Counted from the first letter of the stretch, positions 53,760 to 62,308 are shown. The stretch: 64,000 nucleotides of DNA from Capilliphycus salinus (GCF_047276495.1 NZ_CP178543.1:930001-994000), one strand, 5' to 3'. Notes: a model not told the origin generated them from the letters alone. Program-made: numbers and translations.

Positions 53760-54190
53760 CTGTAGGGGCGCGCCTCATTACAGTGACCAGTGATCAGTGA
53801 TCGGTGATCGGTGTTTTCAGTTTTCAGTTTTCAGTTATCACTTGACCTGACAATAACCTTGACACCTATTGACTGTTCACTGTTCACTGTTTAAACCGCC
53901 CCCACCCCTAACAACATTGATCAACCGCAGATCAGATCAATCGCGATCGGGGTGGGTTTATGTTAGTTATTTCTGGTTACGATAGATAATTTGAGAACCC
54001 GCCCCTACAATAGGGCTAAGGTGGTTCTCTGAGTCCGGGTAATTAATAATAATTCTGTAGGGGTGGGTTTTTACAGTTTACAGTTTACAGTGATGAGTGT
54101 TATCAGTTATCAGTTTTCAGTTATCATTTGACCTGACAATAACCTTGACACCTATTGACTGTTCACTGTTCACTGGTCACTGTTTAAACC
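53760..54190. repeat. Intergenic repeat cluster with a duplicated 46-bp unit
   Basis: Copies of the GGGGCGGGTT palindrome family (GTAGGGGCG at 53762; GTAGGGGTGGG at 54057; GAACCCGCCCCTAC at 53993-54006) alternate with CAGTTTTCAGTTATCA repeats. The 46-bp unit GACCTGACAATAACCTTGAC...ATTGACTGTTCACTG occurs at 53844 and 54130, identical and 286 bp apart. No gene. Confidence 0.7.
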
Positions 54191-54202
54191 CGCTCAAAAG
54201 AT

Positions 54203-57200
54203 TTATTCTACATCTTCATTAATCGGATAACGATCTAATAACCGTTTGGCTTCAGATGCTTTATCTTTTAGAATGGGATTCAAATGGGGAACGTGGGGAA
54301 TTTGCGAGAGAAAATCCAACGTTCTTCTAATCATTCTCACCAAATCTCCCTCATCCAAACTCGTATGTTCAACTAACTGCAACCAATCAATTCCATTCGC
54401 CCATTGTTCGATAATTGCGCTCAAATTTTGATGTTCCCAACGTTCCGGTAACACCAAAAACTCCACTTGATAATGACTCTGAATTTTAATCAAATTTTTC
54501 CGCAACCCCCAAAGTCGCTCTAAAGCCTCTTGTACGGGTTGAGAAAGTTGATAATCTGCCCAAGTATCCGATCGCGAAACTTCCGTCACCAAAGCCGCAC
54601 AAGCCGCCGCTAATTCCGAAGGTTCTAAATCATCAAACTCCCCGGACATCAACACAATTCCAAGCCACAATTCATTATCGCCCCTCACTGCCGCGATCGC
54701 CTGACCTAAAGGCGTCGGTTGCAATTGATCTAAAGCATCAAACTGCTGTAAAATCAAAATCAAATCTAAAAATTTCTGCCAATAATGACCCCGATTTGCC
54801 TCAATTTCCGCCTGTAATAATCGAATTTCCGAATTCAAATCAACCCAACGTTCCCGACGTTTTAACAACTTTTGCGGCTTACCCCATTCGTATAGCGGAT
54901 GAGTTTCTAACTGTTTTTCAATCTCCTCAACTTGCTGCATTTGTAGTTGAACTTCTGGGGGAATTTCCGGCATCGGTACATCGGGAATTTGTTCGGCGAT
55001 CGCCAGAGAAACTGCATCTCCCTTGCGTTTTTGACCCAATTTATAAGGAATTTCAGGAATATCCATATAGTCTACTGCGGTCAACCGAGGTAAGTCCCCG
55101 TGCAACGCCACCACATCGGACGCCGCCACAATATACCAACGGTTATCTTGACCCAAACAGAGAAAATAAGGCGCCTGACCCGGACTCGGCGTCTGGGCGA
55201 CCAACACCGCAGCCAGAGGTTGATCTTCGGGGTTTCTCGCCGCAGCAGTAACGTGTTTCCCCCTCAAACTAACAACAGTTCCCAACACCGTTGAAACCAA
55301 CGCCTGAGACATGGTAGCGCTTCGAGTTTCCTCGGCTTGGTCTTGCAAAACTTTTAACAGGCGTCTTTCTTCCCGCAGACGGGCTTGTAACTTCTCATAA
55401 TTAACAATAACCGCTTCGAGATCGGCAATATTTTTATCGCCTTCCAAGCCCAAATTTGCTTCAATATCGGCCAATTCTGCTTGAAGTTGTTCCATTTCAA
55501 GTTCTTGAGGCTGAAGCGATACCGTAGACAAATATTGACCAAAACTTCGTTCAATTAACGCTTTCGCCTGTTCTAAACTGTGAGTCTGCAATAAATTTAA
55601 CACCATCCCATAACTCGGCGTAAATTGACTCACCAAAGGATCGGGTTCAGTTGTGGCTAAATAGGCCGCTTCTGTCGCCCCTTCAAAGGGAGTTTGTACG
55701 GTGACAACATGACCTAATAAATCCATTCCCCGGCGTCCGGCGCGACCCGCCATTTGCAAAAATTCCGAAGGTTTTAACAGTCGTATTCCTTCATCTGTCC
55801 GTTTAGAAAGACTAGAAATAACCGTCGTGCGGGCGGGCATATTAATTCCGGCTGCGAGGGTTTCTGTGGCATAAACAACTTTAATTAAACCGAGGGTAAA
55901 TAATTCCTCAACCAACATTTTCCAGGTGGGTAAAATGCCGGCGTGGTGGGCGGCTATTCCCAAATACAACGGTTCGATGCTGCGGGTGGGCGAAACGTCG
56001 GTATTGTGGGCAAAAAAGATATCTATTTTTTCTCTTAATAGGGCGGCTTCTTCTTCGTTAACCAGGGAAATAAACCCGAGTTCGTGGACGGCATAAAAAC
56101 ATTCTTCAACGGCAATATCGCAGCCCCGACGACTGAAGATAAAATAAATCGCCGGGAGCATTTCTTCTTCTTGCAATTCGTAGAGAACAAACAGGGTTTC
56201 GGGAACAAATAAGACTTTTATTAAACCCTGTTGAAAGAGTTGGGCTACAAACATTCTCCAAGCCGGAGGCAGTTCTAAATGATATGTGGCAATTCCCCGG
56301 CTGAGGGAGTCTAACGCTTTATATTGTCTTAATTTCGGGTTGGCGTTTAAAAAGCTGTTAATGGCGCTGTTGAGGCTATCTCTTTCGCTAGAATTGACAA
56401 AAGAAAGACGTTCTAATTTCGGATCGACAACGGCGCGATCGCAACCTTTGCGACTGGAAATAAAGTAAATGGTCGGAAACATTTCCTGCTTTTGCAATTG
56501 CTTGAGGGCGCTTGCCAAGCTTTGACCTTGTTGTTGGGTCGGGAAACGGGAGCGACGGTTATTGTTGTAGCGATTATTGCGCCGTTTTTTGGCTTTCAAA
56601 TGGCGGTTAAGTTCGTTGCTATTGTCCTCAAGAAGGGGATACAATCCTTGAGTGTTGCAAAAGTGAAATTCTAGGGGAACGGGTCGAAAGTTAGAATAGA
56701 TCAGTTCTGTTGGTCCGTGAACCTTGCACAACCAGTCTGTGAGTTGATCGCTGTTAGCAATAGTTGCGGACAGCGCCAGGAGTTGAATTTCAGCCGGACA
56801 GTAAATAATTGATTCTTCCCAGACGGTCCCCCGCTGGCGATCGTTCATGTAGTGACATTCATCGAGGACAACGGCTTCTACCCCGTCGAGGGAGGTCCCG
56901 ACTTCGCCAATGGGCGTCCCGTAGAGCATATTCCGAAAAATTTCGGTGGTCATTACCACGACAGCCGCTTCTCGGTTGATGGAAATATCGCCCGTGAGTA
57001 AGCCTACGTTGTCTACCCCAAACCGTTCGCGAAAGTCTCGTAATTTTTGATTAGACAGGGCTTTGAGGGGCGTGGTATAAAATACTCGTTTTCCCCGACT
57101 GAGGGCGCGATAAATGGCATATTCCCCGATGAGCGTTTTTCCCGAACCTGTTGGGGCGCACACCACAACAGATTTACCCGCATTCAAAGCTGCGATCGCC

Positions 57201-57280
57201 TCTTGCTGGAAGGGATCGAGTTGAAACGGAAATAGTTTGTCGAGATCGAGCGGTTGGGGGTTCTGGGTAGAGTACGACAC
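54203..57280 (-). CDS. Ski2-like DEAD/DEAH-box RNA helicase with an internal module duplication
   Basis: 1025 residues. SF2 core: P-loop CAPTGSGKT (about 40-47), DECHYMND (about 138), SATIANSDQL, and motif VI QMAGRAGRRG (about 510), then a C-terminal DSHCT-type region. The relatives in cyanobacteria and chloroplasts act on RNA. An extra segment precedes the true second RecA lobe: FPTIYFISSRKGCDRAV...GIATYHLELPP...GLIKVLFVPETLFVL (about 267-362) repeats the real lobe MLPAIYFIFSRRGCDIAV...GIAAHHAGILPT...GLIKVVYATETLAAG (about 374-475). Key residues HHAG and TETLAAG are degenerate in the first copy. Start is GTG. Confidence 0.88.
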   Translation of the reverse strand: MSYSTQNPQPLDLDKLFPFQLDPFQQEAIAALNAGKSVVVCAPTGSGKTLIGEYAIYRALSRGKRVFYTTPLKALSNQKLRDFRERFGVDNVGLLTGDISINREAAVVVMTTEIFRNMLYGTPIGEVGTSLDGVEAVVLDECHYMNDRQRGTVWEESIIYCPAEIQLLALSATIANSDQLTDWLCKVHGPTELIYSNFRPVPLEFHFCNTQGLYPLLEDNSNELNRHLKAKKRRNNRYNNNRRSRFPTQQQGQSLASALKQLQKQEMFPTIYFISSRKGCDRAVVDPKLERLSFVNSSERDSLNSAINSFLNANPKLRQYKALDSLSRGIATYHLELPPAWRMFVAQLFQQGLIKVLFVPETLFVLYELQEEEMLPAIYFIFSRRGCDIAVEECFYAVHELGFISLVNEEEAALLREKIDIFFAHNTDVSPTRSIEPLYLGIAAHHAGILPTWKMLVEELFTLGLIKVVYATETLAAGINMPARTTVISSLSKRTDEGIRLLKPSEFLQMAGRAGRRGMDLLGHVVTVQTPFEGATEAAYLATTEPDPLVSQFTPSYGMVLNLLQTHSLEQAKALIERSFGQYLSTVSLQPQELEMEQLQAELADIEANLGLEGDKNIADLEAVIVNYEKLQARLREERRLLKVLQDQAEETRSATMSQALVSTVLGTVVSLRGKHVTAAARNPEDQPLAAVLVAQTPSPGQAPYFLCLGQDNRWYIVAASDVVALHGDLPRLTAVDYMDIPEIPYKLGQKRKGDAVSLAIAEQIPDVPMPEIPPEVQLQMQQVEEIEKQLETHPLYEWGKPQKLLKRRERWVDLNSEIRLLQAEIEANRGHYWQKFLDLILILQQFDALDQLQPTPLGQAIAAVRGDNELWLGIVLMSGEFDDLEPSELAAACAALVTEVSRSDTWADYQLSQPVQEALERLWGLRKNLIKIQSHYQVEFLVLPERWEHQNLSAIIEQWANGIDWLQLVEHTSLDEGDLVRMIRRTLDFLSQIPHVPHLNPILKDKASEAKRLLDRYPINEDVE

Positions 57281-57587
57281 TAGGATCTTATTGAAACAAT
57301 CACAGGACTGAATTATCCTTTTTTACCTGGAGTTAGGTAATAAGGTCTTTCATTAATTCTAAGCTTTTCTTTCAAAGGTGTCGGGGTACGCAGAACGAAG
57401 GGCAGGGGAAACGCCCAAAATGGAGGTTTTCTCCGGGGGAATATGGACGGTCATCAAATTGTCACACCTCACCTGAGTCTCCTCCGCAGTTCCCCTGACA
57501 ATGAAGTTAGCGTTTAACTGTCGCCTGCTCCCTGCCATATCTTCATGGTGGGGTCATTTTGTATATGATGGAGGTTTGGGGACAGTT
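57281..57587. other. Intergenic region between larE and the Ski2-like helicase
   Basis: Holds a strongly paired region (57397-57544) described separately. Otherwise a likely promoter for the helicase near 57300-57390. No gene. Confidence 0.4.
57397..57544. ncRNA. Candidate 6S-like structured RNA
   Basis: GAAGGGCAGGGG (57397-57408) pairs with CCCTGCC...CTTC (57530-57544), then AAACGC (57409) pairs with GCGTTT (57510), and GGGGGAA with TTCCCC further in, giving a rod with central bubbles of about 145 nt, which is the layout of 6S RNA. Both strands are equally possible and no terminator with T run is visible. 6S RNA binds RNA polymerase. The call is by shape only. Confidence 0.3.
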
Positions 57588-58412
57588 TTAAGATTGTCCT
57601 ATGGCTTCTGGCGTTAGGACTTGGTTGAGTTTACCGCTGCGATAGCCTTCTAGGTCTAGGGTGACGTAGATAAACCCAAATTCTTGAAAGGTTTTGACCA
57701 ATTGGGGTAAGTCGGTTGTTAATACGAATTCTTTGATTTGTTCGGGGGGAAGTTCGATGCGAGCGGTATCTTTTTCTGAACGAACTCGCAAGTTTTGCCA
57801 CCCGAGTTTTCGTAAGTAAACTTCTGCTCGTCCGACTCGTTGGAGTTTGTTTACGGTGATTTCTTCTCCGTAGGGAAACCGAGAACTTAGACAGGGTTGG
57901 GCGGGTTTATTCCATCCCGATAAACTCAGTATTTTTGAGAGTTCTCTGACTTCGGCTTTGCTAACACCCACTTCGGCTAAGGGCGATCGCACTCCCCGCT
58001 CTTTGGCGGCTTGAATTCCCGGACGATAATCCCGCAAATCATCGGCATTTACGCCATCGACGATATAGGGATATCCCCATTGTAATGCTAGGGGTTTGAG
58101 GGTATCGTGCAGTTCGCTTTTACAAAAGTAGCAGCGATTAACCGGGTTTGATGTATAGTTGGGATTCTCCATTTCATGGGTTTGGATTTCTTGGTGATGA
58201 ATCCCGATTTCTGCGGCTTGTATTCGAGCTTCTTCTAAGTCTTCGGGGAGCAAAGAGGGGGAAATTGCTGTTACTGCTAATGCGCGATCGCCGAGGACGT
58301 CACGGGCGATTTTTGCGACTAAGGTGCTATCGATTCCACCGGAATAGGCGATTAATGCCCGTTCCATCTCAGCAAACATTGTTTGGAGTTTATCTAGTTT
58401 TTGGATAACCAT
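57588..58412 (-). CDS. larE: LarE-type ATP-dependent sacrificial sulfur transferase
   Basis: 274 residues. N-type PP-loop SGGIDST (about 24-30), and cysteines in RCYFCKSE (about 92-95) and QPCLSSRF (about 174). Single-cysteine LarE enzymes give up their own sulfur; forms with a CX2C plus a third Cys carry a [4Fe-4S] cluster instead, and this one matches the three-cysteine form. LarE helps make the nickel-pincer cofactor of lactate racemase (LarA). No larA, larB or larC is within the window, so its partner is elsewhere or the product serves another enzyme. Confidence 0.88.
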   Translation of the reverse strand: MVIQKLDKLQTMFAEMERALIAYSGGIDSTLVAKIARDVLGDRALAVTAISPSLLPEDLEEARIQAAEIGIHHQEIQTHEMENPNYTSNPVNRCYFCKSELHDTLKPLALQWGYPYIVDGVNADDLRDYRPGIQAAKERGVRSPLAEVGVSKAEVRELSKILSLSGWNKPAQPCLSSRFPYGEEITVNKLQRVGRAEVYLRKLGWQNLRVRSEKDTARIELPPEQIKEFVLTTDLPQLVKTFQEFGFIYVTLDLEGYRSGKLNQVLTPEAIGQS

Positions 58413-58453
58413 TGCCTTCTCTTGTCTCTGCGTGAATTGTCCTAGTTTCTAGT

Positions 58454-59074
58454 TTAAAATATTTCGGGAAATTGTTCATCCGGCTTGATGAATTGATAAT
58501 TTTTAGCTTGAATGTAGTTTGAAGGGGATTGTTGAAATGCCGAACGGGGTCGAGTCGTATTGGGGTTGAGTTCGGGATTGTTTTCGATTTGTTGAGCCAC
58601 CAAAAAATAAATTTCTATCCAACAACTGATCAGCAGATGAATTAAAATTATAATTGTTAAGGTGTTTCGGCTTAAAAGTGGCGGTAGTTTTTCGGGGTTG
58701 CGGGTTTTAAACCATTCTAACACTGCAATAAAAATTGCCGCAATAATTGGCCAGGCTTTTAAGGCACCGATCAGATTCGTTTCGTCGTCTGTTATCGGAT
58801 AGAGCAGCAGGCAGATAAAGGTGGCAATTACCCAAGGACTTAAGGGGATTTTTCCGATAATAAAAGGGGGTAGACTCGTTGCCCAACCTATACTAATGGT
58901 GATTAAAATCCAGCCAGCAGCAGCAAGGAATTCTTGACCTCCATCAAAGGCGAGGAAAGATAAAATCCAAATAACGATGCTGAATAAAAGCAGGGTTTTC
59001 CAATGAATGAATCGGGGCGGAACTGCGGGACTTACGAAGACTTTTGCCCGATCCATATTTTTTTTCCAGTCCAT
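58454..59074 (-). CDS. Membrane protein resembling FraD (DUF5357)
   Basis: 206 residues with about five transmembrane segments (LLLFSIVIWILSFLAF; AAAGWILITISIGWA; WVIATFICLLLYPI; WPIIAAIFIAVLEW; IIILIHLLISCW) and a polar C-terminal tail. Topology and gene order suggest FraD, a septal-junction protein of filamentous cyanobacteria; Anabaena FraD is longer (C-terminal periplasmic part), so this would be the short DUF5357 form. Lies 5 bp after the fraC-like gene. Confidence 0.5.
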   Translation of the reverse strand: MDWKKNMDRAKVFVSPAVPPRFIHWKTLLLFSIVIWILSFLAFDGGQEFLAAAGWILITISIGWATSLPPFIIGKIPLSPWVIATFICLLLYPITDDETNLIGALKAWPIIAAIFIAVLEWFKTRNPEKLPPLLSRNTLTIIILIHLLISCWIEIYFLVAQQIENNPELNPNTTRPRSAFQQSPSNYIQAKNYQFIKPDEQFPEIF

Positions 59075-59079
59075 AATTT

Positions 59080-59592
59080 TTAGAGGTAAAAGACACGAAT
59101 TGTAAACAGAGCAAACAGTAAGGTAACAAAGTAACTGATTGTATGAGCCTTGGCTATGGCTTTAAATTGTTCCCCCCATTGGGTTGTTTTTTCTAAATTT
59201 GAGGTGGCTGTCTCTCCGTCTGAGGAGGTATTTTCGCTTTCATAAATAAATGTATTGATGAAAAGCAACCCGATCCATTTTACGAACAAAAAGAGTAAAA
59301 AATAAAACAAACTCAGAACCAGAACATCGAGGGCGACCTGTTGAAAGTCATCTAAAAACAAGTAAATGATCAGGTGTCGGGAGGGATTGATCGGCGAAGC
59401 TGATTGTAAGAAGGTAAACAAAATGGCTCCGAAAATTTCGGCGAATAAATCAATAATGATGGCATATTCTATCCCCCTTTTGGGACTGATTCTAAAAGAT
59501 TTATGATAAATAAAAGATTCGACGGTAATGGTAATTACAAGGCGTAATAATCTAAATAAAATGGCTCGACCTGCTAAGATAAATGGCGGCAT
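59080..59592 (-). CDS. Membrane protein resembling FraC
   Basis: 170 residues, about four transmembrane segments (AILFRLLRLVITITVESFIYH; YAIIIDLFAEIFGAILFTFLQ; VLVLSLFYFLLFLFV; SYFVTLLFALFTI). In Anabaena fraC precedes fraD and fraE and is needed for filament integrity and cell-cell communication. The pairing with the DUF5357-like gene in the same order supports the call, but the sequence similarity is read by eye only. Confidence 0.5.
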   Translation of the reverse strand: MPPFILAGRAILFRLLRLVITITVESFIYHKSFRISPKRGIEYAIIIDLFAEIFGAILFTFLQSASPINPSRHLIIYLFLDDFQQVALDVLVLSLFYFLLFLFVKWIGLLFINTFIYESENTSSDGETATSNLEKTTQWGEQFKAIAKAHTISYFVTLLFALFTIRVFYL

Positions 59593-60014
59593 AAATTAAA
59601 CCTATTCAACGGATGGGATGAAAATTGGCTTTTGGGAAAAGCCCGAAACTGAGAAAGAAATTCGCTAGTGTTCGGTATCCAAACCTCAAGAAATCACTCG
59701 GTGTTGAGAATGATGAACAGAAAGAATCATCCAGACTCGACCCGGCGATCGCGATAAAGTTGTAGTTGTGAATTGATCGGATTTTGATCTAGATTAGATG
59801 GAAGCATTGTTACTCGATGGCGACTGAAATGAGTCCTGTAAATTGGGTAGAGGCGATCGCCCCAGACACGAACGATTCTGTCTGCTGAAACAGAACAGTC
59901 AACCTCTGAGTCTAAATCTATCATGTTGATGTAGACTCTTGGGTTAAAGTTATCTCATTTCATTGACTTTGAGTACAACGCAAGTAACGACCTGGTTGAA
60001 ATTCCCCTCACACT
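59593..60014. other. Intergenic region with one possible small ORF
   Basis: A minus-strand frame of 65 residues (59727-59924: MIDLDSEVDCSVSADRIVRVWGD...) with ATG may be a small gene; it lacks a clear ribosome site or known family. Otherwise no features. Confidence 0.35.
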
Positions 60015-60248
60015 ATGAATTATCCCATTCCGAAAAGTTTGACCGAAATGATGACTCTCAGTCAACAACCTCTGAGCGAAGAACTCGTAGCCTCCGCGAT
60101 CGCCGGGGTTATACAAATTGCTCGATCTCAACACCAGTCTCTAGAGGATCTCAAAGCCGAAGTTCTCGCCGATGACTGTCTTCTGAGTGTAGAACAACGC
60201 TTGTGGTTAAGTGAATTAGTGGTTTTGGCTTGGAACGGTTTCCCCTAA
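60015..60248 (+). CDS. Small conserved helical protein, unknown function
   Basis: 77 residues: NYPIPKSLTEMMTLSQQPLSEELVASAIAGVIQIARSQ then LEDLKAEVLADDCLLSVEQRLWLSELVVLAWNG. Helical, acidic, no signal or membrane span. The style is that of a real cyanobacterial protein; I do not know the family. It converges with the terminator and structured RNA at 60288. Confidence 0.65.
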   Translation: MNYPIPKSLTEMMTLSQQPLSEELVASAIAGVIQIARSQHQSLEDLKAEVLADDCLLSVEQRLWLSELVVLAWNGFP

Positions 60249-60287
60249 GCCACGCACTATCGCTCAACAGTATTGAAAGTTAACGCA

Positions 60288-60318
60288 AATAAAAAGCAGC
60301 CCGGTTATGAGGCTGCTA
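60288..60318 (-). terminator. Rho-independent terminator on the minus strand
   Basis: On the minus strand AGCAGCC, short loop, GGCTGCT followed by TTTTTATTT. It ends transcription coming from the Psb35-like gene or from a small RNA upstream of it. Confidence 0.75.
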
Positions 60319-60420
60319 AGAGGAGAGTTTAAAAACCGTTGTTGTTTCTAGGAGAGGAGAAGTCTCTATCACGTTGTCGCGAACAAACAAACTTTTAAAA
60401 AATAATTAAAATTCAAGATT
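60319..60420 (-). ncRNA. Candidate CU-rich small RNA ending at the 60288 terminator
   Basis: Read on the minus strand, just before the terminator, there are two pyrimidine-rich motifs TCTCCTCTCC and CTCTCCTCTT separated by GAAACAACAACGG. CU-rich single-stranded stretches of this type can pair with ribosome-binding sites (as in Yfr1), but promoter and exact start are not evident; they could simply be the 3' untranslated part of the Psb35-like mRNA. Confidence 0.3.
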
Positions 60421-60539
60421 AAAACTGAAAAATTGTGAGAGAATACCTAACAAGTTTAATGCTCTGAGAGTCCCTAAAAATCGGGTTAACAGGTGTATTG
60501 ACTTGTGGTAATCTTATATCCAACATAAGTGCGTTCTGC

Positions 60540-60693
60540 CCGCTTTAGCTGTGACCTGAGTCGAGGTTTGTTGTGATTTCCTACAGACCACCTTTATGAG
60601 GGAAATCACAAAACCCGACGGTCTGAGCCTGCTATTCCACCTTTAGCAGGTTCTAAGTGCTGATGGGCAAAATTACACTTTTGGTATTGCATT
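60540..60693. ncRNA. Twin-hairpin region with identical CCACCTTTA loops
   Basis: Stem 1 pairs TTGTGATTTCC (60571) with GGAAATCACAA (60601); stem 2 pairs CCTGCTA (60628) with TAGCAGG (60644). Both loops contain CCACCTTTA (60588 and 60637), which is AAAGGTGG-complementary. CAGGTTCTAA (60648) can also pair with TTAGAACCTG (60694) at the Psb35-like stop. A TTGACT box (60498) with CATAAG (60524) suggests plus-strand transcription, but the minus strand (3' UTR of the Psb35-like mRNA) is possible. Confidence 0.45.
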
Positions 60694-60924
60694 TTAGAAC
60701 CTGTTGCTGGTGTAGGCATCTAAAGCGTAGGCGGGAACACGTTCAGTGTAGTTGGTTTGGGTTCCTGTTACCGACTGAGCAATTTGTTCAAAAGAATCGT
60801 TATCCCAGTTGCGTTGGTGGATGGGCTTGGTTTGTTCGCCTCGGAAGTAAGCCATTGTACCAATTACGGCAGCAGCAGCCCAACCTGCGATGAATAAGCC
60901 TGCTAATGCGATTAAGTAAATCAT
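60694..60924 (-). CDS. Small thylakoid membrane protein, Psb35-like
   Basis: 76 residues from the ATG at 60924 with AAGGAG about 9 bases upstream. One transmembrane helix (MIYLIALAGLFIAGWAAAAV) with a short lumenal or cytoplasmic polar tail (YFRGEQTKPIHQRNWDNDS). It looks like the Psb35-type small protein linked to CP47 and Hlip assembly in photosystem II; this identification is from recollection of the family. Not in an operon; its 3' UTR holds the structured RNA region. Confidence 0.55.
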   Translation of the reverse strand: MIYLIALAGLFIAGWAAAAVIGTMAYFRGEQTKPIHQRNWDNDSFEQIAQSVTGTQTNYTERVPAYALDAYTSNRF

Positions 60925-61228
60925 ATGCGCGAACTCCTTAACTTTTGTTAACTTATGTAAATAAATGTAACAAAGTTTTACAAAGACTGTCAAGTTGAGT
61001 GGGTGTAGAAAACCGAACAAGCTTTACAGTCACCAGTCACCAGTCACCAGTCACCAGTTTTTTCAGTTGTCAGTAAACAGTTTCTCCCCAACTCCGGTCC
61101 TCCCGACTCCCGACTTGTGACCTGACGACTTCTGACTCGGTGACTCGGTGACTCCAATAAAAAAACCCGCTTTCGGTGAGAAAACGGGTTTGGATGTAGC
61201 TTAAGCAACTACTTTGAATTTAGGGGGT
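60925..61228. repeat. Heptamer repeats and terminator region
   Basis: CACCAGT repeats from about 61027 to 61060 and ACTCGGTGACTCGGTGA near 61135-61150 are short tandem repeats. The Psb35-like promoter lies at 60930-61000 and the Gfo/Idh terminator at 61158-61193. No gene. Confidence 0.6.
61158..61193 (-). terminator. Rho-independent terminator of the Gfo/Idh gene
   Basis: On the minus strand AAACCCG, TTTTCTCACCGAAAG loop, CGGGTTTTTTT. Ends 36 bp past the stop. Confidence 0.85.
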
Positions 61229-62308
61229 TTAATGGACTCGAACGGTTGAGGAATTTAAACGATACTCTAATTCTTCTAAATTCCAATCTTGGCTTTCGAG
61301 TGCCATTTGTTCAATTAAACTCGCCAAGCGTAAAGCCTTGAGAGCCTGTTCGCCGCCAACCGAGGGTTGATTTCCTCCGCGAACACAGTGAACAAAATGT
61401 TCTAACTCCGCGTGTAAAGGTTCAATATTGCTGGTGTGAACTTTCTCAATTAACCCATCCTGACGATAAAGCACCTGACCATAATCTGTTACATAATTCG
61501 CCGTTGTTTGACGGTGAATCAAAATTTCATTATTGAGAAAATCAGCTTCAGTCAGAGAATTTTTACAATGGGCGACAATTGAACGCAATTTCCGGTGGGT
61601 AACTTTACTGGCAATCAAAGTCGCCACAATTCCGTTCGCAAAGCCCAGTGTTGCGGTAACATAATCTAAATACCCGGAATCGGCCGCCCGACTCCCGCTA
61701 GCCGTTAGGCGAACAACGGGAGAAGCCACCAACTCTAACAGCAAGTCGATATCGTGTATCATCAAATCTAAGACGACAGAAACATCGTTAGCCCGGTTAG
61801 AGTAGGGACTCATGCGATGGGCTTCTAAAGCGAGCAATTCCTCGGTTTTGAGGACTTTACTCAACTCCCCAAACGCGGGGTTAAAGCGTTCAATGTGGCC
61901 GACTTGGAGAATTCGTTGATACTTAGCCGCAGCATTCACCAAAGATTCGGCTTCAGAAATACTGGCGGCTATCGGTTTTTCAATTAAAACGTGAACCCCC
62001 GCTTGTAAACAGGTCATTCCCACCGAATAATGTAAACGAGTGGGAACGGCGATACAAACGGCATCGACGTGTTCGAGTAAATCGCGATAATCTTCAAAAA
62101 AATGAACTCGATACTTACTAGCAGTATCGATGCCTCTTTCAACATTAATATCAGCCACACCCACCAACTGCACATCCTTGAGTAAACTCAGAACTCGGGT
62201 GTGATGTTGTCCCATATTACCAACGCCAATCACCCCAATTCGCAGGGGGTGTGGCTGGCTATGGTTTCCCATACCAGTTAAAAATCCCTCTGACATCCTA
62301 TTGAGCAT
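61229..62308 (-). CDS. Gfo/Idh/MocA family oxidoreductase
   Basis: 359 residues from the ATG at 62308, chosen because GGAGGAG lies about 9 bases upstream of it. Rossmann N-terminus RIGVIGVGNMGQHH (NAD(P)-binding), GVADINVERG, and EKPIAASISEAESLV with the EKP signature; C-terminal dimerisation domain. It reduces or oxidises a sugar nucleotide or related substrate; which is unknown. Monocistronic with a strong terminator. Confidence 0.9.
   Translation of the reverse strand: MLNRMSEGFLTGMGNHSQPHPLRIGVIGVGNMGQHHTRVLSLLKDVQLVGVADINVERGIDTASKYRVHFFEDYRDLLEHVDAVCIAVPTRLHYSVGMTCLQAGVHVLIEKPIAASISEAESLVNAAAKYQRILQVGHIERFNPAFGELSKVLKTEELLALEAHRMSPYSNRANDVSVVLDLMIHDIDLLLELVASPVVRLTASGSRAADSGYLDYVTATLGFANGIVATLIASKVTHRKLRSIVAHCKNSLTEADFLNNEILIHRQTTANYVTDYGQVLYRQDGLIEKVHTSNIEPLHAELEHFVHCVRGGNQPSVGGEQALKALRLASLIEQMALESQDWNLEELEYRLNSSTVRVH

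Noticed and set aside
60657..60893. 78-residue plus-strand frame over the Psb35-like gene
   Set aside because: It is antisense to a gene with a good ribosome site and a clear membrane helix.
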